Origin: Bernardetiaceae bacterium
GTDB lineage: Bacteria > Bacteroidota > Bacteroidia > Cytophagales > Thermoflexibacteraceae
Length of the DNA: 48,998 nucleotides
Assembly (NCBI GenBank): GCA_025454895.1
Contig: JALONO010000013.1
Location: forward strand, 1-48,998
Reading direction: 5' to 3'
The notes below the pieces were generated by a model. It had not been told where the DNA came from, made no database searches, and saw nothing but the letters and a program-made list of their open reading frames with translations. Below are positions 32,930 to 41,705 of the stretch, one piece after another; position 1 is the first letter of the stretch, and each line of letters starts with the position of its first letter. The translations under genes were made by a program, and so were the position numbers.

Positions 32930-33352
32930 TCAAGGGTTCCAAACATAGGCTCCCATTTGCATATCCTGACCAAAATCTATTATTCCTTGTGGGGATTGCT
33001 GTATGTTTTGCTTGGCCAAGAGAAGATCGCTGTCAGAAACGCCCCTTAAAATTTTAATTTTGTTGGCATTGAGTTGGGCAATGATCCAGTTGCCTCGGGT
33101 ACGGAAGTTGCCCTGGGTGGTGCCCATCACCAAGCAATTTCCCAGCGCGTCGGAGCGGTCACTGGCGGAAGCCTGGCGACACCGCTCCAACACTAACAAA
33201 TCGGCCATATTACCATCCTGGAAAGCAAACTGTTGACTTAACATGTCGTACAGATCGAAGTAGCCGATCACATTTTGGTTGCTGCCGCCCACCGAGCTAG
33301 GCCCGTGGGAAAACTTGTGCTTTACCTTCTTGAAAAATTCTTTGATACCCAT
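32930..33352 (-). CDS. Small protein of unknown function, cluster gene 5 (140 aa)
   Basis: The protein starts 'MGIKEFFKKVKHKFSHG', a Lys/Phe-rich amphipathic start like those of its neighbours, followed by a Gly/Ser linker. The body has 'YFDLYDMLSQQFAFQ', two Cys (in 'LERCRQA' and 'GNCLVMG') and no recognisable motif. It lacks the '(V)RYLVDNRML'-type segment, so it may be a different fold sharing only the leader. Its composition is typical of a soluble protein. The function is unknown. Confidence 0.65.
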   Translation of the reverse strand: MGIKEFFKKVKHKFSHGPSSVGGSNQNVIGYFDLYDMLSQQFAFQDGNMADLLVLERCRQASASDRSDALGNCLVMGTTQGNFRTRGNWIIAQLNANKIKILRGVSDSDLLLAKQNIQQSPQGIIDFGQDMQMGAYVWNP

Positions 33353-33420
33353 GATTTTAAAGTACGTTGAAGTGAAAAATGAGGGGGAATTGCCAATTTA
33401 AGTTTCACCCTGGCCTGGGG

Positions 33421-33497
33421 TCGGTTTAAAGAAACCGATCTCACGGCGGCGAGTTTTACGGAGCGGACTTACAGGTGGGGCCAGTTTCTCAAAACTG
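33421..33497. repeat. Pair of short hairpins between cluster genes 4 and 5
   Basis: TCGGTTT/AAACCGA (33421-33438) and CAGTTT/AAACTG (33482-33497) are each followed by a GCGGCGG segment and a TTTTAC or TAAAAT stretch. They could be RNA processing sites within an operon transcript. Confidence 0.35.
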
Positions 33498-33556
33498 ACC
33501 CGCTGCGGCGGTAAAATCACCGGTGGTAAATTGTTATGCTTAGCCAGTAGCTTGCC

Positions 33557-33958
33557 TTAATTAGCTCCCATTGGGTAGATAGTAACTTCGCGGTTATCTA
33601 CGGCGTCCACTAGGTCAATCATATCGAGTTTGAAGCCTGTTGGGTTGCTTTGGTACCTAAACAACTGGCTCAATGGGATTACCATTCCGTCGCGCCGGAG
33701 CATCCGGTTATCTACCAAGTAACGCACTAAATATTTGAGGCCCTCGTGATCGTTGCTGTCAATCATCTGACTGGCATAGCGGCTAAACTGCTGCCGACGC
33801 CATTGTTCCCCGTTAAACCCCCCGCTGAACATGCTGCTGAGCGCATTGGTGGCTCCGGTGGTAGCCGTGCCCGTGTCAAAGCCCAATTGTTGGATGTTTA
33901 GGCCCTGGCTAGGGTGGCCCGTGATTTTGTTGTAGATTTTTTTAATGAAGTTAGGCAT
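33557..33958 (-). CDS. Small paralogous protein, cluster gene 4 (133 aa)
   Basis: The ATG at 33958 gives the start 'MPNFIKKIYNKITGHPSQ', again basic and amphipathic; the frame continues upstream without a good start. The rest is a clear paralogue of the next gene (34092-34466). Shared blocks are 'GLxIQxxxFDxGTxTxATN', 'RRQxFxxYxxxxxxxN', 'YLVRYLVDNRML', 'IxLxxLFxxQxxPxxFxLDMxxLVD' and a closing hydrophobic strand. It has no known domain that I can name, no Cys pair and no membrane segment. The function is unknown. Confidence 0.75.
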   Translation of the reverse strand: MPNFIKKIYNKITGHPSQGLNIQQLGFDTGTATTGATNALSSMFSGGFNGEQWRRQQFSRYASQMIDSNDHEGLKYLVRYLVDNRMLRRDGMVIPLSQLFRYQSNPTGFKLDMIDLVDAVDNREVTIYPMGAN

Positions 33959-34091
33959 GGCGGTATGGATTAAAGTTTTAGTGAAATTTTGGGGATAAGT
34001 GGATGATTTAGCTACCCGCCCCGATTGGGACGGGTAGCCCACTTGCGCATGCGACAAAGTGCAACTGTTGCAAGTGGATAACATAAAGGTT

Positions 34092-34466
34092 TTAGCTAGC
34101 CCGGTAAGGCAATACGAGTACTTTACCGTGACTGGCATCGTCCACCAATTCTACCATATCCAGAAAAAAGGCAGCGGGTATATTCTGATTTTTGAATAAT
34201 TCCGCTAGAGAAATGTATTTCCCGTTGCGGGCCAGCATCCGGTTATCGACCAGGTAGCGTACAACGTATTTAGCTTCCGGGATGCGGTTCTGCCTTAGTA
34301 GGTTTTGTAGGTAGAGTGCAAAGGTCTGTCGCCGATGGCTTTCGTTGGGTTGGAGCGCAATCATGGCCAACAAATTGGTTGTGGCTTGGGTGTCCGTTCC
34401 AGAATCGAACTCCACGTGCTGGATGGTGAGACCGGGGGAAGGTTTTTTCTTAAAAAAGCCGAACAT
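34092..34466 (-). CDS. Small paralogous protein, cluster gene 3 (124 aa)
   Basis: The product starts 'MFGFFKKKPSPGLTIQHVEFDSG' in style: a six-to-eight-residue Phe/Lys leader, a Pro-rich hinge and then the body. It aligns over its whole length with cluster gene 4 through 'YVVRYLVDNRMLARNGKYISL' and 'FFLDMVELVDDA'. Predicted mainly helical. The strong conservation of the central segment between the two genes, but not of the linkers, suggests selection on a shared fold. The family is unrecognised. Confidence 0.75.
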   Translation of the reverse strand: MFGFFKKKPSPGLTIQHVEFDSGTDTQATTNLLAMIALQPNESHRRQTFALYLQNLLRQNRIPEAKYVVRYLVDNRMLARNGKYISLAELFKNQNIPAAFFLDMVELVDDASHGKVLVLPYRAS

Positions 34467-34742
34467 AAAAGAGAAGGATTAAGTGGTTTAAAGGGCCAAG
34501 CTAGCCGGGCTAGCCTGGGCGGAGGTGTAAGTAAAATTGTTAGTCGCTTAAGGTTAGCCCGCTGGTGGGGCAGGTTTGAGTTAGTTAGAATGATTGCAAA
34601 AATCGGATGAAATTAATTAAAAAGCCGATCAAATTTGGTTTTTATCCGATTAATACTCAATTATACTGTGCCTTGGCCAAAAAGGTTGCACGGTTGGGCC
34701 GATTTTTTTTGAAAATTTTTTTCGGCGGGCGGCTGGGCTGGC
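34467..34742. other. Gap between cluster genes 2 and 3
   Basis: The ~275 bp contain an imperfect inverted repeat AATCGGAT (about 34597)...ATCCGATT (about 34644) and two T-runs near 34700 on the plus strand. No gene is visible. Confidence 0.35.
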
Positions 34743-35135
34743 TCACGGGCGGGCGGCCACGTGTACGCGCCCCTGTTGTAGCTCGTGGCACAAGGCGTAA
34801 ACCTCCAACACAAAAGCCGTGGGGTTGCGTTGGTGGCCCAGCAGGTCGGTGGGGCCCAGGGCCTGCCCCTGGCGTGCCAGCAACTGGTGGGCGGCCAGGT
34901 AGGCCAATAGCTGCCGCACTTCGGGGAGCCGCTTGGCCCGTAGCAGGTTTTGGAGGTTGCTGGCCAGGGCCAGTCGCCGGTCGTGGGGAAGGGCCAGGGC
35001 CAACACTTCGGCTAGCAAGGCGGTGGTGTCAATTTGGCGGGGCACGGCCTCGCTAAGAAGATGGGCCTGACTTTGGTGGCGGCTAATGAGCGGGATTTCG
35101 CCCTTGGTTTTGAGCCAATTTACGTAGTTGAACAT
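34743..35135 (-). CDS. Small paralogous protein, cluster gene 2 (130 aa)
   Basis: This is a more GC-rich, diverged paralogue of genes 3 and 4. 'DTTALLAEVLALALPHDRR', 'LASNLQNLLRAKRLPEVRQ', 'LLAYLAAHQLLARQG' and 'FVLEVYALCHELQQGRV' align with 'QATTNLLAMIALQPNESHRR', 'YLQNLLRQNRIPEAKY', 'VVRYLVDNRMLARNG' and 'FFLDMVELVDDASHGKV' of gene 3. The leader is 'MFNYVNWLKTKGEIP'. Codon and base use differ from genes 3 and 4, so the duplication is probably old. The function is unknown. Confidence 0.72.
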   Translation of the reverse strand: MFNYVNWLKTKGEIPLISRHQSQAHLLSEAVPRQIDTTALLAEVLALALPHDRRLALASNLQNLLRAKRLPEVRQLLAYLAAHQLLARQGQALGPTDLLGHQRNPTAFVLEVYALCHELQQGRVHVAARP

Positions 35136-35425
35136 GGTGGGTGAGGCAGATAAAGGTTTGAAAAAACCGCAGACCTAACTAGGGGCCAGGGTATAATTTT
35201 ATCTTAATCCGGCCAGGCCTGGGGTACGGCAATGAATTTGAGCAGATGGGATGGATGCCCTCCTCAAGAGCGGCCCCGGGTAGCGAGGCGGCTAGCCAGG
35301 GGCGGGCCCGTGGGCCAATAGCAACGTGAACATATAGAGCAGAGGGATTATTTAGTTTAATAAAGTCAATACAAAGCAGCCTTGGGCGACAACCCAAGTT
35401 TGGCAACGGTAAAGTAGCGCTTCAA

Positions 35426-35821
35426 TTATTGGTAACTCGGCTTGCGTACTTCTACATCTTCGGCAAAGGCCAGGGGCTGCAAAAACAGGTACAGTTCTTT
35501 CTCCACGTTGGCGTTTTGGGTAAAAATGTCGTCGTACTTCAGGTACCCCTGGCGCGACTTGCTGTAAAAACAGCGTTGGTTGGCCAAAAAACGGATAAAC
35601 TCCTTCAGTTGAGTAGGCGGAATAGGCTTATTAAGCAGCCAGTATAGGAGCATCCCCGCCGAGGAGGATGAGTAAGGGACGTATTTGTTGTTGAAAAGGG
35701 TATCATAGAACTCGGCAAAATCGAAGACTTCTGACTGCGGCATGGCCAGGGGCTGACCGAAATCAGGGCTTTGTACACGTAGCGGACTTTTTTTATAAAA
35801 AAGTAGCTTAAAAATGTTCAT
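35426..35821 (-). CDS. Small protein of unknown function, cluster gene 1 (131 aa)
   Basis: This is the first gene of the cluster, behind its own promoter box. It starts 'MNIFKLLFYKKSPLRVQSP', the same leader style. The segment 'LKEFIRFLANQRCFYSKSRQG' falls where the paralogues have '(V)RYLVDNRML...G', so it is probably a distant relative. 'YSSSSAGMLLYWLLN' is a hydrophobic helix but too short and polar at its ends for a confident membrane segment. The 290-bp gap to gene 2 shows no other gene. Confidence 0.7.
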   Translation of the reverse strand: MNIFKLLFYKKSPLRVQSPDFGQPLAMPQSEVFDFAEFYDTLFNNKYVPYSSSSAGMLLYWLLNKPIPPTQLKEFIRFLANQRCFYSKSRQGYLKYDDIFTQNANVEKELYLFLQPLAFAEDVEVRKPSYQ

Positions 35822-36292
35822 TAGGCAATTATCTGAAGAGTTAAAATGAATGAATTATCAGTTGGGCAAATTTAAACGATGTTTTACGCTGTTAGTAAAA
35901 TTCCGGCCGAAATTGAGCGATTTCCCGATGAAACTACCTATTTATCCTATGAAATATCATTCCGATGTGCAATTATACCTGAGTTAGATGAAAAAAGTTG
36001 CTTTGGGAGCATTTATTTTTACTTTAAAATGATTTGAAATATTACGTAAGTGTTATTTATTGTGTTTTTAAGGTAAAAAAATATCTTTTGTTAATAAAAA
36101 AAACATATTGTTTATTTTATTAACTATTCTTCATCCAAGAAAAATTGGGGATGAACCGCTTTTTGTTTTGAGAAAACGGTGGAATAAACCTCGGGTGAGA
36201 AAGTGGGGCGGAAAAAGGGGACAGGTGAAAATCGGCTGGCGGGAAAATGGTGGAGAAATCTCCGCAAATCGCTTTACCTAAAAATCCTCCTC
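35822..36292. other. AT-rich divergent promoter region
   Basis: The 470 bp between the small-gene cluster (minus) and the secreted glycosidase (plus) are markedly AT-rich compared with the rest of the window. Apart from the minus-strand box at 35867 I see no defined site, repeat or gene. Confidence 0.45.
35867..35874 (-). promoter_or_regulatory. -7 box (TAAATTTG) for the small-gene cluster
   Basis: This exact TAnnTTTG on the minus strand lies 45 bp before the first cluster gene. The later genes lack clear boxes, which favours one long transcript down to the terminator at 32374-32411. Confidence 0.5.
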
Positions 36293-38500
36293 ATGTTTGA
36301 CTTTAAGCGTCTCTGGCTTTGCGGGTTAACGTTGTTGCCCGCCGCTGTCCTGGCCCAAAACCCCGACCCCCAAACGGGTTGGTTCGCCTTTAGCCCGAAA
36401 AACGATTTCCGGCCGGGGGCCATCGGCTTGGCCCATTGGCTACCCCGCCCGGCCGGCCAGCACGGCTTTGCCCAAATGCAGGCCGACCGGATCGTGTTTG
36501 AGAACGGTACGCCGGTGAAGTTTTGGGGGGTGAACATCGGGGATCGGGCCTGCTACCCGCCCGCCGCCCGGGCCGACAGCCTGGTCAACTATTGGGCCAA
36601 GTACGGGATCAACGCGGTGCGGTTTCACAAAATGACCTGGCACCAACGCCAAGGCGATAGCTCCACCGTGATGAACCAGTTTTTTTGGGAACGTTTCGAT
36701 TATTTCCAGACCCAATTGCGCCAGCGGGGCATTTACTATGGCTGGTCGCACATTTATGGCCACCGGGTAGCCCCCGCCGATAGTAGCCGCCTGCTGGCCT
36801 ATTCGGAAGTCCGCAACCTCAAGTACCCCTGGGCGCACCTCAACGGCACTACCTCGAGCCTGGTCAATTTTGCCCCTGATTTGCAGGAGCTTAGCATTGA
36901 ACTGACCGTGAACATGCTCAACCACCGCAACCAGGCCACGGGCCTGCGCTACGCCGATGACCCCGCACTGGCGTTTGTGGAACTACAAAACGAGGACAAT
37001 ATTTTCTGGTCGGCCATTGGCGAGAGCCTGAAACAGGCCCCTACTTACCGCCGCCTGCTGGGGAGGCAGTTTGCCGCCTGGCTGGCCCGCCGCTACCCCA
37101 ACGATGCCGCCCTGCGCGCCGCCTGGGGAGCCGAGCACCTGCCCGCAGGCGAGGGCCTGGCGGCGGGCGAGGTGTCGCCTGCCCCTAACCACGGCCTGTT
37201 TGGCTGGGAGTACGAAACGGCCCTGAAAGAAAACCGGCCTATGCGCCGCCATATTTTGGATAAAATAGCGTTCCTCTACCAAACCCAAGCCGAGTTTTAC
37301 GCCCGGTTTGCCAAAGCCATCCGGGCCACGGGTTACCGGGGCCTCATTGTGGGGTCTTGTTGGCAGGCGGGGTCAGGGCCTAGCCACTTTTTTAACCTCC
37401 ATGCCGACTACCAGGTCGGGATCATCGACCGCCACAATTATTACGGCGGCGGCGGCGGCCACACCCTTAAGCCGGGGCGGTTCCAAAGCGCGCCGATGCT
37501 GGCCCAGCCGGGCAGTGGGCTGTTGAGCACTAGTTTACAACAGGTGGCGGACCGGCCCTTTGCGTTTTCGGAATGGATGAGCCTGATCCCCAATGAGTAC
37601 ACCGCCGAGGCCCCGCCCCTGATGGCCCTGTACGGCATGGGCCTGCAAGGTTGGGACGCTTCGTTCCACTTTTCCGCCAATTGGCCGGGGTTCACGCCCG
37701 GCCTGGCCCTGCCCGGCGGCAACATCTACAACGCCGACTCGCCCAGCCAGATCGGGTTGTACCCGGCCCTGGCCCGCCTGGTGTACCGGGGCGAAATTAC
37801 CGAAGGGGCGACCTTGGCCACTCGGCGGGTAAACCTCGACAGCCTGGCCCAGGGCCGCGTGGGCTTTACCGAACGAGTGGTGCAGGGCTACGATGTAAAA
37901 AGTATCGAGGGCGAGGTTTCGCCGCGCACCTTGGCGGCGGGCCGCAACGTGGTGGCGTTTGGCAACCAGGCGGGCAGCGAGCAAAGCCCCCAACTGACCA
38001 CCCTCATCGATGAAACCGCCAAAATAATCCGCTCCAACACCGGCCAACTGGCCTGGCACTACGGCGAGCGGCCTTATGTTACGGCCAACACGCCCTTTAC
38101 AAAGGCGGTGGTGGGTTTTGCCCAGGGGCGGCCCCAAGCCTTTGCCGAGGTAGAACTGGAACTGGCCACCCCGTTTGCGGTGGTGCTGGTTACCGCCACC
38201 GACCAGGCCGCGCCCCTGGCCACGGCCCGCCAGTGGCTGGTTACGGTGCTGGCCCGCAGCCAAAACACCGGCATGGCCTTTAACCCCGCCCGCGATACCC
38301 TGCTGGCGGTGGGCCGCCCGCCCCTGCTATTGGAACCCGTGGACTTGGCCCTCAAGTTTAACCGGCCGGGCCGCCCCCGCATTACCGTGCTGGACCACGA
38401 CGGTTTGCCCACTCCCCGGCAGGTGCCCGTGCGCAACGGCCGCGCCCGCCTGCAAGGCCAGCGCGATCAAGCCCTTTATTATTTGGTAGAGTTTGACTGA
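36293..38500 (+). CDS. Secreted clan GH-A glycoside hydrolase (cellulase-like)
   Basis: The 735-aa product has a signal peptide (to about 'VLAQ', residue 21) and a GH5-like TIM barrel. It shows 'FWGVNIGDRACYP' and 'GINAVRFHKMTWH' at the start of the barrel, the acid/base pair N233-E234 in 'FVELQNEDN' and a probable nucleophile E427 in 'FAFSEWM'. A ~200-residue beta-rich C-terminal region with no sorting signal follows. It probably cleaves a beta-linked polysaccharide outside the cytoplasm; the substrate is not predictable and no SusC/D pair is adjacent. ATG 36293 begins the signal peptide; the frame is open 90 bp upstream. Confidence 0.85.
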   Translation: MFDFKRLWLCGLTLLPAAVLAQNPDPQTGWFAFSPKNDFRPGAIGLAHWLPRPAGQHGFAQMQADRIVFENGTPVKFWGVNIGDRACYPPAARADSLVNYWAKYGINAVRFHKMTWHQRQGDSSTVMNQFFWERFDYFQTQLRQRGIYYGWSHIYGHRVAPADSSRLLAYSEVRNLKYPWAHLNGTTSSLVNFAPDLQELSIELTVNMLNHRNQATGLRYADDPALAFVELQNEDNIFWSAIGESLKQAPTYRRLLGRQFAAWLARRYPNDAALRAAWGAEHLPAGEGLAAGEVSPAPNHGLFGWEYETALKENRPMRRHILDKIAFLYQTQAEFYARFAKAIRATGYRGLIVGSCWQAGSGPSHFFNLHADYQVGIIDRHNYYGGGGGHTLKPGRFQSAPMLAQPGSGLLSTSLQQVADRPFAFSEWMSLIPNEYTAEAPPLMALYGMGLQGWDASFHFSANWPGFTPGLALPGGNIYNADSPSQIGLYPALARLVYRGEITEGATLATRRVNLDSLAQGRVGFTERVVQGYDVKSIEGEVSPRTLAAGRNVVAFGNQAGSEQSPQLTTLIDETAKIIRSNTGQLAWHYGERPYVTANTPFTKAVVGFAQGRPQAFAEVELELATPFAVVLVTATDQAAPLATARQWLVTVLARSQNTGMAFNPARDTLLAVGRPPLLLEPVDLALKFNRPGRPRITVLDHDGLPTPRQVPVRNGRARLQGQRDQALYYLVEFD

Positions 38501-38507
38501 GGCTAAA

Positions 38508-38600
38508 ATGACTTAATGATTGCATGACTAAATGATTTTTCTACTTGATTGTCAATTATTTAGGTTATCAGCAACCCGTAATCGTTATTTGATTTTGGTA
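38508..38600 (+). repeat. Octamer-array repeat family, copy g (after the glycosidase)
   Basis: Four octamers, ATGACTTA, ATGATTGC, ATGACTAA and ATGATTTT (38508-38539), start 7 bp after the stop. They are followed by CTTGATTGTCAATTATTTAG and, ~25 bp later, GTTATTTGATTTTGGT. The order and spacing match copy a. Confidence 0.85.
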
Positions 38601-38601
38601 A

Positions 38602-39221
38602 GATAGCAGGGTGGGTTTCGATCGCCCGAACTGCTAATTTGGGGGCATTTACTCTCATTCATGCGTTTTTTGCCAGGGTCGATAGGTGGTTGGCGTGCCT
38701 CGCCTAATCGGGCCAATTTTTTGATGGAGTGGAGGGCTTAGATCGCTTTTTGTAGTGAGCTAACAAAAGTTGTAAAAAGCACTTCTTTGCAATCACTTGA
38801 TGGTGAATGGCTCATGGCTTTTTTCGGGTTTTTTTCTGCGCTTAAAACGACCTGGCTACACCTTGTTAAGTAATAAATAAAAAACTTTAGTAACAACACA
38901 ACCTTGTTTACCAGATTTGCGTTATCTAACTGTCAATTAAATAATCAACCCAAAACTTTTTGCCTATCGATTAAAAAGCTACACTCTCCCTCCATTTTCG
39001 TGGTCTTATTCAAATTAGCTTGAAAAACAGTCCCTTCTGTTTTGTTGCCTTTGAGCGGTGCGTAGCTTCGCTTGGGGCAGGGCTGCTCATCGTTTGCTAA
39101 TTTTATCGTCATTCTAAAAAATGACGTTCGCAGATCATCGGCATCTTTCAAGATGGCGGGGTGGGCGGGTGGCCATTTTTTGCCCGCAAAGCCCCAAGTC
39201 CGACTTTCCCCCTGTTAATGC
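38602..39221. other. Gene-free stretch
   Basis: About 620 bp, AT-rich in its centre, contain only short frames with unconvincing starts on either strand. I see no promoter box, terminator or repeat. Confidence 0.4.
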
Positions 39222-39918
39222 ATGAAAACAACTTTTACTTACTTATTCATCGCCTGGCTTTGGGCTTGGTTTGCCGGGCCGTGCCCACCCACAGTTCAAA
39301 GTCGTTTCTGTACCCACTGGACAGACGGCGGCTGGCGCCTAGCCAGTTTTATAGACGGTGGCACCACAGCCAGGCTCAAATTACCCATATCAGTTGGCTA
39401 CGCTCCAACCATCCCCGATTAAGGGCTTGGGGGTTAGTTCCTTAATTGGCGGTGGTTTAAAGTGCCAGCCGAGCAATGCTTTGGGCCGAAGGGCAGGCCC
39501 CAGTAAATGTGCCCACTTCGCAGTTTCAACGGGGCAGCGCCCGCTAGGTGCAAGCGCCTCACCTCAAGTTCGTTACCAGCTATAACGATCAAGTTAAACT
39601 TACTTTGGGCAATCGGGGGTATTTTTAAAGACCGCCTCCATATTCGATCTTGGCTGAGTTTGGCTCCGAGTTTTCGCTCAACTCGCCATTTCCAGCCGTC
39701 CCCTGGCCAGCCGCATCAGCTCGCTCCCCAAGCTCATTCGCCACGGGGGCGGGCTGGTGGGTTGTTACGTAATCTCGGCCCGAGGCGTGGACTTTGCGCC
39801 CGCCCCCGTGGCCCACTGGCAAACCCAAGGGCCGGGCGGCTCGAGGGGGATAAGGCCGCCCCAAGGCCCCGGCTGGTTCCACATTTCGCGGCAGGGGCGT
39901 TACTTTTGCGCGTCTTAA
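39222..39918 (+). pseudogene. Possible remnant of a degraded exported-protein gene
   Basis: A 66-aa frame (39222-39422) begins with a signal-peptide-like start (MKTTFTYLFIAWLWAW) and then stops. Downstream, another frame is open without a start codon from 39658 to 39918 and has plausible coding character ('GGGLVGCYVISARGVDF', 'GPGWFHISRQGRYF'). The two pieces are in different contexts and I recognise no family, so this may be gene decay or chance. Confidence 0.25.
39901..39908 (+). promoter_or_regulatory. -7 box (TACTTTTG) for cutC
   Basis: An exact TAnnTTTG lies 19 bp before the cutC ATG. Confidence 0.55.
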
Positions 39919-39927
39919 CCCCTTGTT

Positions 39928-40701
39928 ATGCTCGCCCCGCCCGTGGATTTAAAGCTCGAAGTGGCCGTTGACTCGCTCGAGTCGGCGTTTACGGCGGCGC
40001 AAGCCGGGGCCGACCGCCTGGAGCTATGCGCGGGGTTGTTCGAGGGTGGCACTACCCCCAGCGCGGGCTTTTTGGCCGTGGCCCGGGCGCATTTAGACTT
40101 GGACCTGTTCGTGATCGTGCGCCCCCGGGGCGGCGATTTTGTGTATTCCGCCGAGGAAATCCGCCTGATGCGCCACGATATCCAAGTGGCCAAGCAAATG
40201 GGGGCCAACGGCATTGTGGCCGGGGTGCTCACCGCCGATGGCCAGGTGGACACCGCCCGCACCGCCGAACTGGTGGCCGAGGCGGCTCCGTTGCCGTTCA
40301 CCTTCCACCGGGCATTCGACTGGGTGGTTGACCCGCTGGCGGAGTTGGAAAGCCTCATCGCTTTGGGCTGCCACCGGGTGCTCAGCTCGGGCCAGCAGCG
40401 CACCGCTTACGAAGGCCGCCCCCTGCTTAAGCAAATGGTGGAACTGGCCGCCGGGCGGCTCATCGTGATGCCGGGCGGTGGGGTCAACGAGCGGCTGGTG
40501 GGCAAGCTCTGGCGCGATACCGGGGCTACGGAGTTCCACCTCTCGGCCCGGATGCAGCGGCCCAGTGCCATGCGCCACCATAACCCCCAGGCCCTCATGG
40601 GCGGCGGGTGCGTGCCCATGCCCGAGCATACGCGCTTCGTGGCCGATGGCCAGCGCATTGCCGAAGTAAAACAGATTTTGCGCGACCGGGGCGGCGTGTA
40701 A
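39928..40701 (+). CDS. cutC: CutC family protein
   Basis: The 257-aa product is a CutC TIM-barrel protein. Family blocks are 'LEVAVDSLESAFTAAQAGADRLELC', 'GGTTPSAGFL', 'IVRPRGGDFVYS', 'FHRAFDW', 'VLSSGQ' and 'VMPGGGVNE'. CutC was named for copper homeostasis in E. coli, but a direct copper role is disputed and no enzymatic reaction is known. It is convergent with the SirB1-like gene, whose end is 4 bp away. It may be transcribed alone from the box at 39901. Confidence 0.92.
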   Translation: MLAPPVDLKLEVAVDSLESAFTAAQAGADRLELCAGLFEGGTTPSAGFLAVARAHLDLDLFVIVRPRGGDFVYSAEEIRLMRHDIQVAKQMGANGIVAGVLTADGQVDTARTAELVAEAAPLPFTFHRAFDWVVDPLAELESLIALGCHRVLSSGQQRTAYEGRPLLKQMVELAAGRLIVMPGGGVNERLVGKLWRDTGATEFHLSARMQRPSAMRHHNPQALMGGGCVPMPEHTRFVADGQRIAEVKQILRDRGGV

Positions 40702-40705
40702 CCGC

Positions 40706-41554
40706 TTAGTTATCCTCGCCGTCGCTAATGAGGCGCAGTAGGCCCTTTACCTCTTCCACCTTGTCCGGTTCCCCGATTTTCTCGTAAGAAAGCGAGAGAT
40801 TGCGCAGCACCCGCCGCACAATGTCGAGGTGCGAACAAGGGTTGTAAAACGTGGGGCTGGGGTTCAGGTTCAGTTGCAGCAGGTAGTTGTCGATGTCTTT
40901 CCGGTTAAAAATCAACCCCCGGTTAAAGGCGTTGATGTAAAACTGGACATCGGGCGTTTGGTAGGTGAGGATGAACAAATTGGGCAAGTTGACCCCGTAG
41001 ATGGGCAGGTCAAAACGCCGGGCCATCAGCAGGTAAATGACGCAGAGGCCAATGGGGTTGCCCCGGCGGGTTTCTAGCAAAGTGTTGATGAGCGAATTGC
41101 CCACCGCATGGAAATTGGTGGTGTTGGCCTTGAACTTCAGCTTGTTGTAAAAAATATCATTCAACAGTCTAATTTGGTCAGAAGGCCGCAAGTCGGGCTT
41201 GAAGTCGAGCCAGGCCTCGAAAAACAACTGCTGCATCCGGGCGTTAAGCTCCTCGAACGACAGATCGGGGTACTGGTAGTTGGCCACGATCCACATGCCG
41301 CGCAGCAGGTCCTCGCCGCCCTCGGCTTTCCATTGGGTAAGGTTTTGGCCCACCAACCGGTATTGAAGTTGATGCACTAGGTCTTCAATCCGTTTTTGTA
41401 GCTTGGCATCAAACTGGCTGGCTTGCCACTGCTCCTCCAAATAGGGGATCATGCTAGGGCCTAAGGAAAATATCTTCTCCTCGATGTGCTGGCGCACCTC
41501 CCGGTCGTCGTCGTCCAGCAGGGCCACGATGGCCTTCAGTTCGCTCTCAGTCAT
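40706..41554 (-). CDS. SirB1-type transglutaminase-like protein
   Basis: The 282-aa protein matches the SirB1 / transglutaminase-like family: 'LLNDIFYNKLKF', 'NSLINTLLETRRGNPIGLCVIYLLMARRFDLPIYGVNLPNLF' in block form, and a C-terminal TPR-like helix pair 'VRRVLRNLSLSYEKI'. The N-terminal ~90 residues have HEAT-like helices ('DDDDREVRQHIEEKIFSLG'). A catalytic Cys/His arrangement is not complete here (Cys in 'IGLCVIY'). The cellular role of bacterial SirB1 proteins is unknown. It follows siaC on the same strand with a gap of 151 bp. Confidence 0.85.
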   Translation of the reverse strand: MTESELKAIVALLDDDDREVRQHIEEKIFSLGPSMIPYLEEQWQASQFDAKLQKRIEDLVHQLQYRLVGQNLTQWKAEGGEDLLRGMWIVANYQYPDLSFEELNARMQQLFFEAWLDFKPDLRPSDQIRLLNDIFYNKLKFKANTTNFHAVGNSLINTLLETRRGNPIGLCVIYLLMARRFDLPIYGVNLPNLFILTYQTPDVQFYINAFNRGLIFNRKDIDNYLLQLNLNPSPTFYNPCSHLDIVRRVLRNLSLSYEKIGEPDKVEEVKGLLRLISDGEDN

Positions 41555-41705
41555 GGGGGATGGTTATCATGATGGATGGGTGGATGGCAAAAAGCCCCAC
41601 AATAAAAAATGGGCCTACGGTTACTAGCACGTGAAAATAACCCAGCCGGGGCAGATAATGTTTTTGGAACCTAACAGCACCGGTGGCGATGCCAGTAGTG
41701 TTGGG

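Noticed and set aside
39625-39882. 85-codon minus-strand frame
   Set aside because: No start context, no neighbours on that strand and no recognisable composition; the opposite strand has the more plausible remnant.
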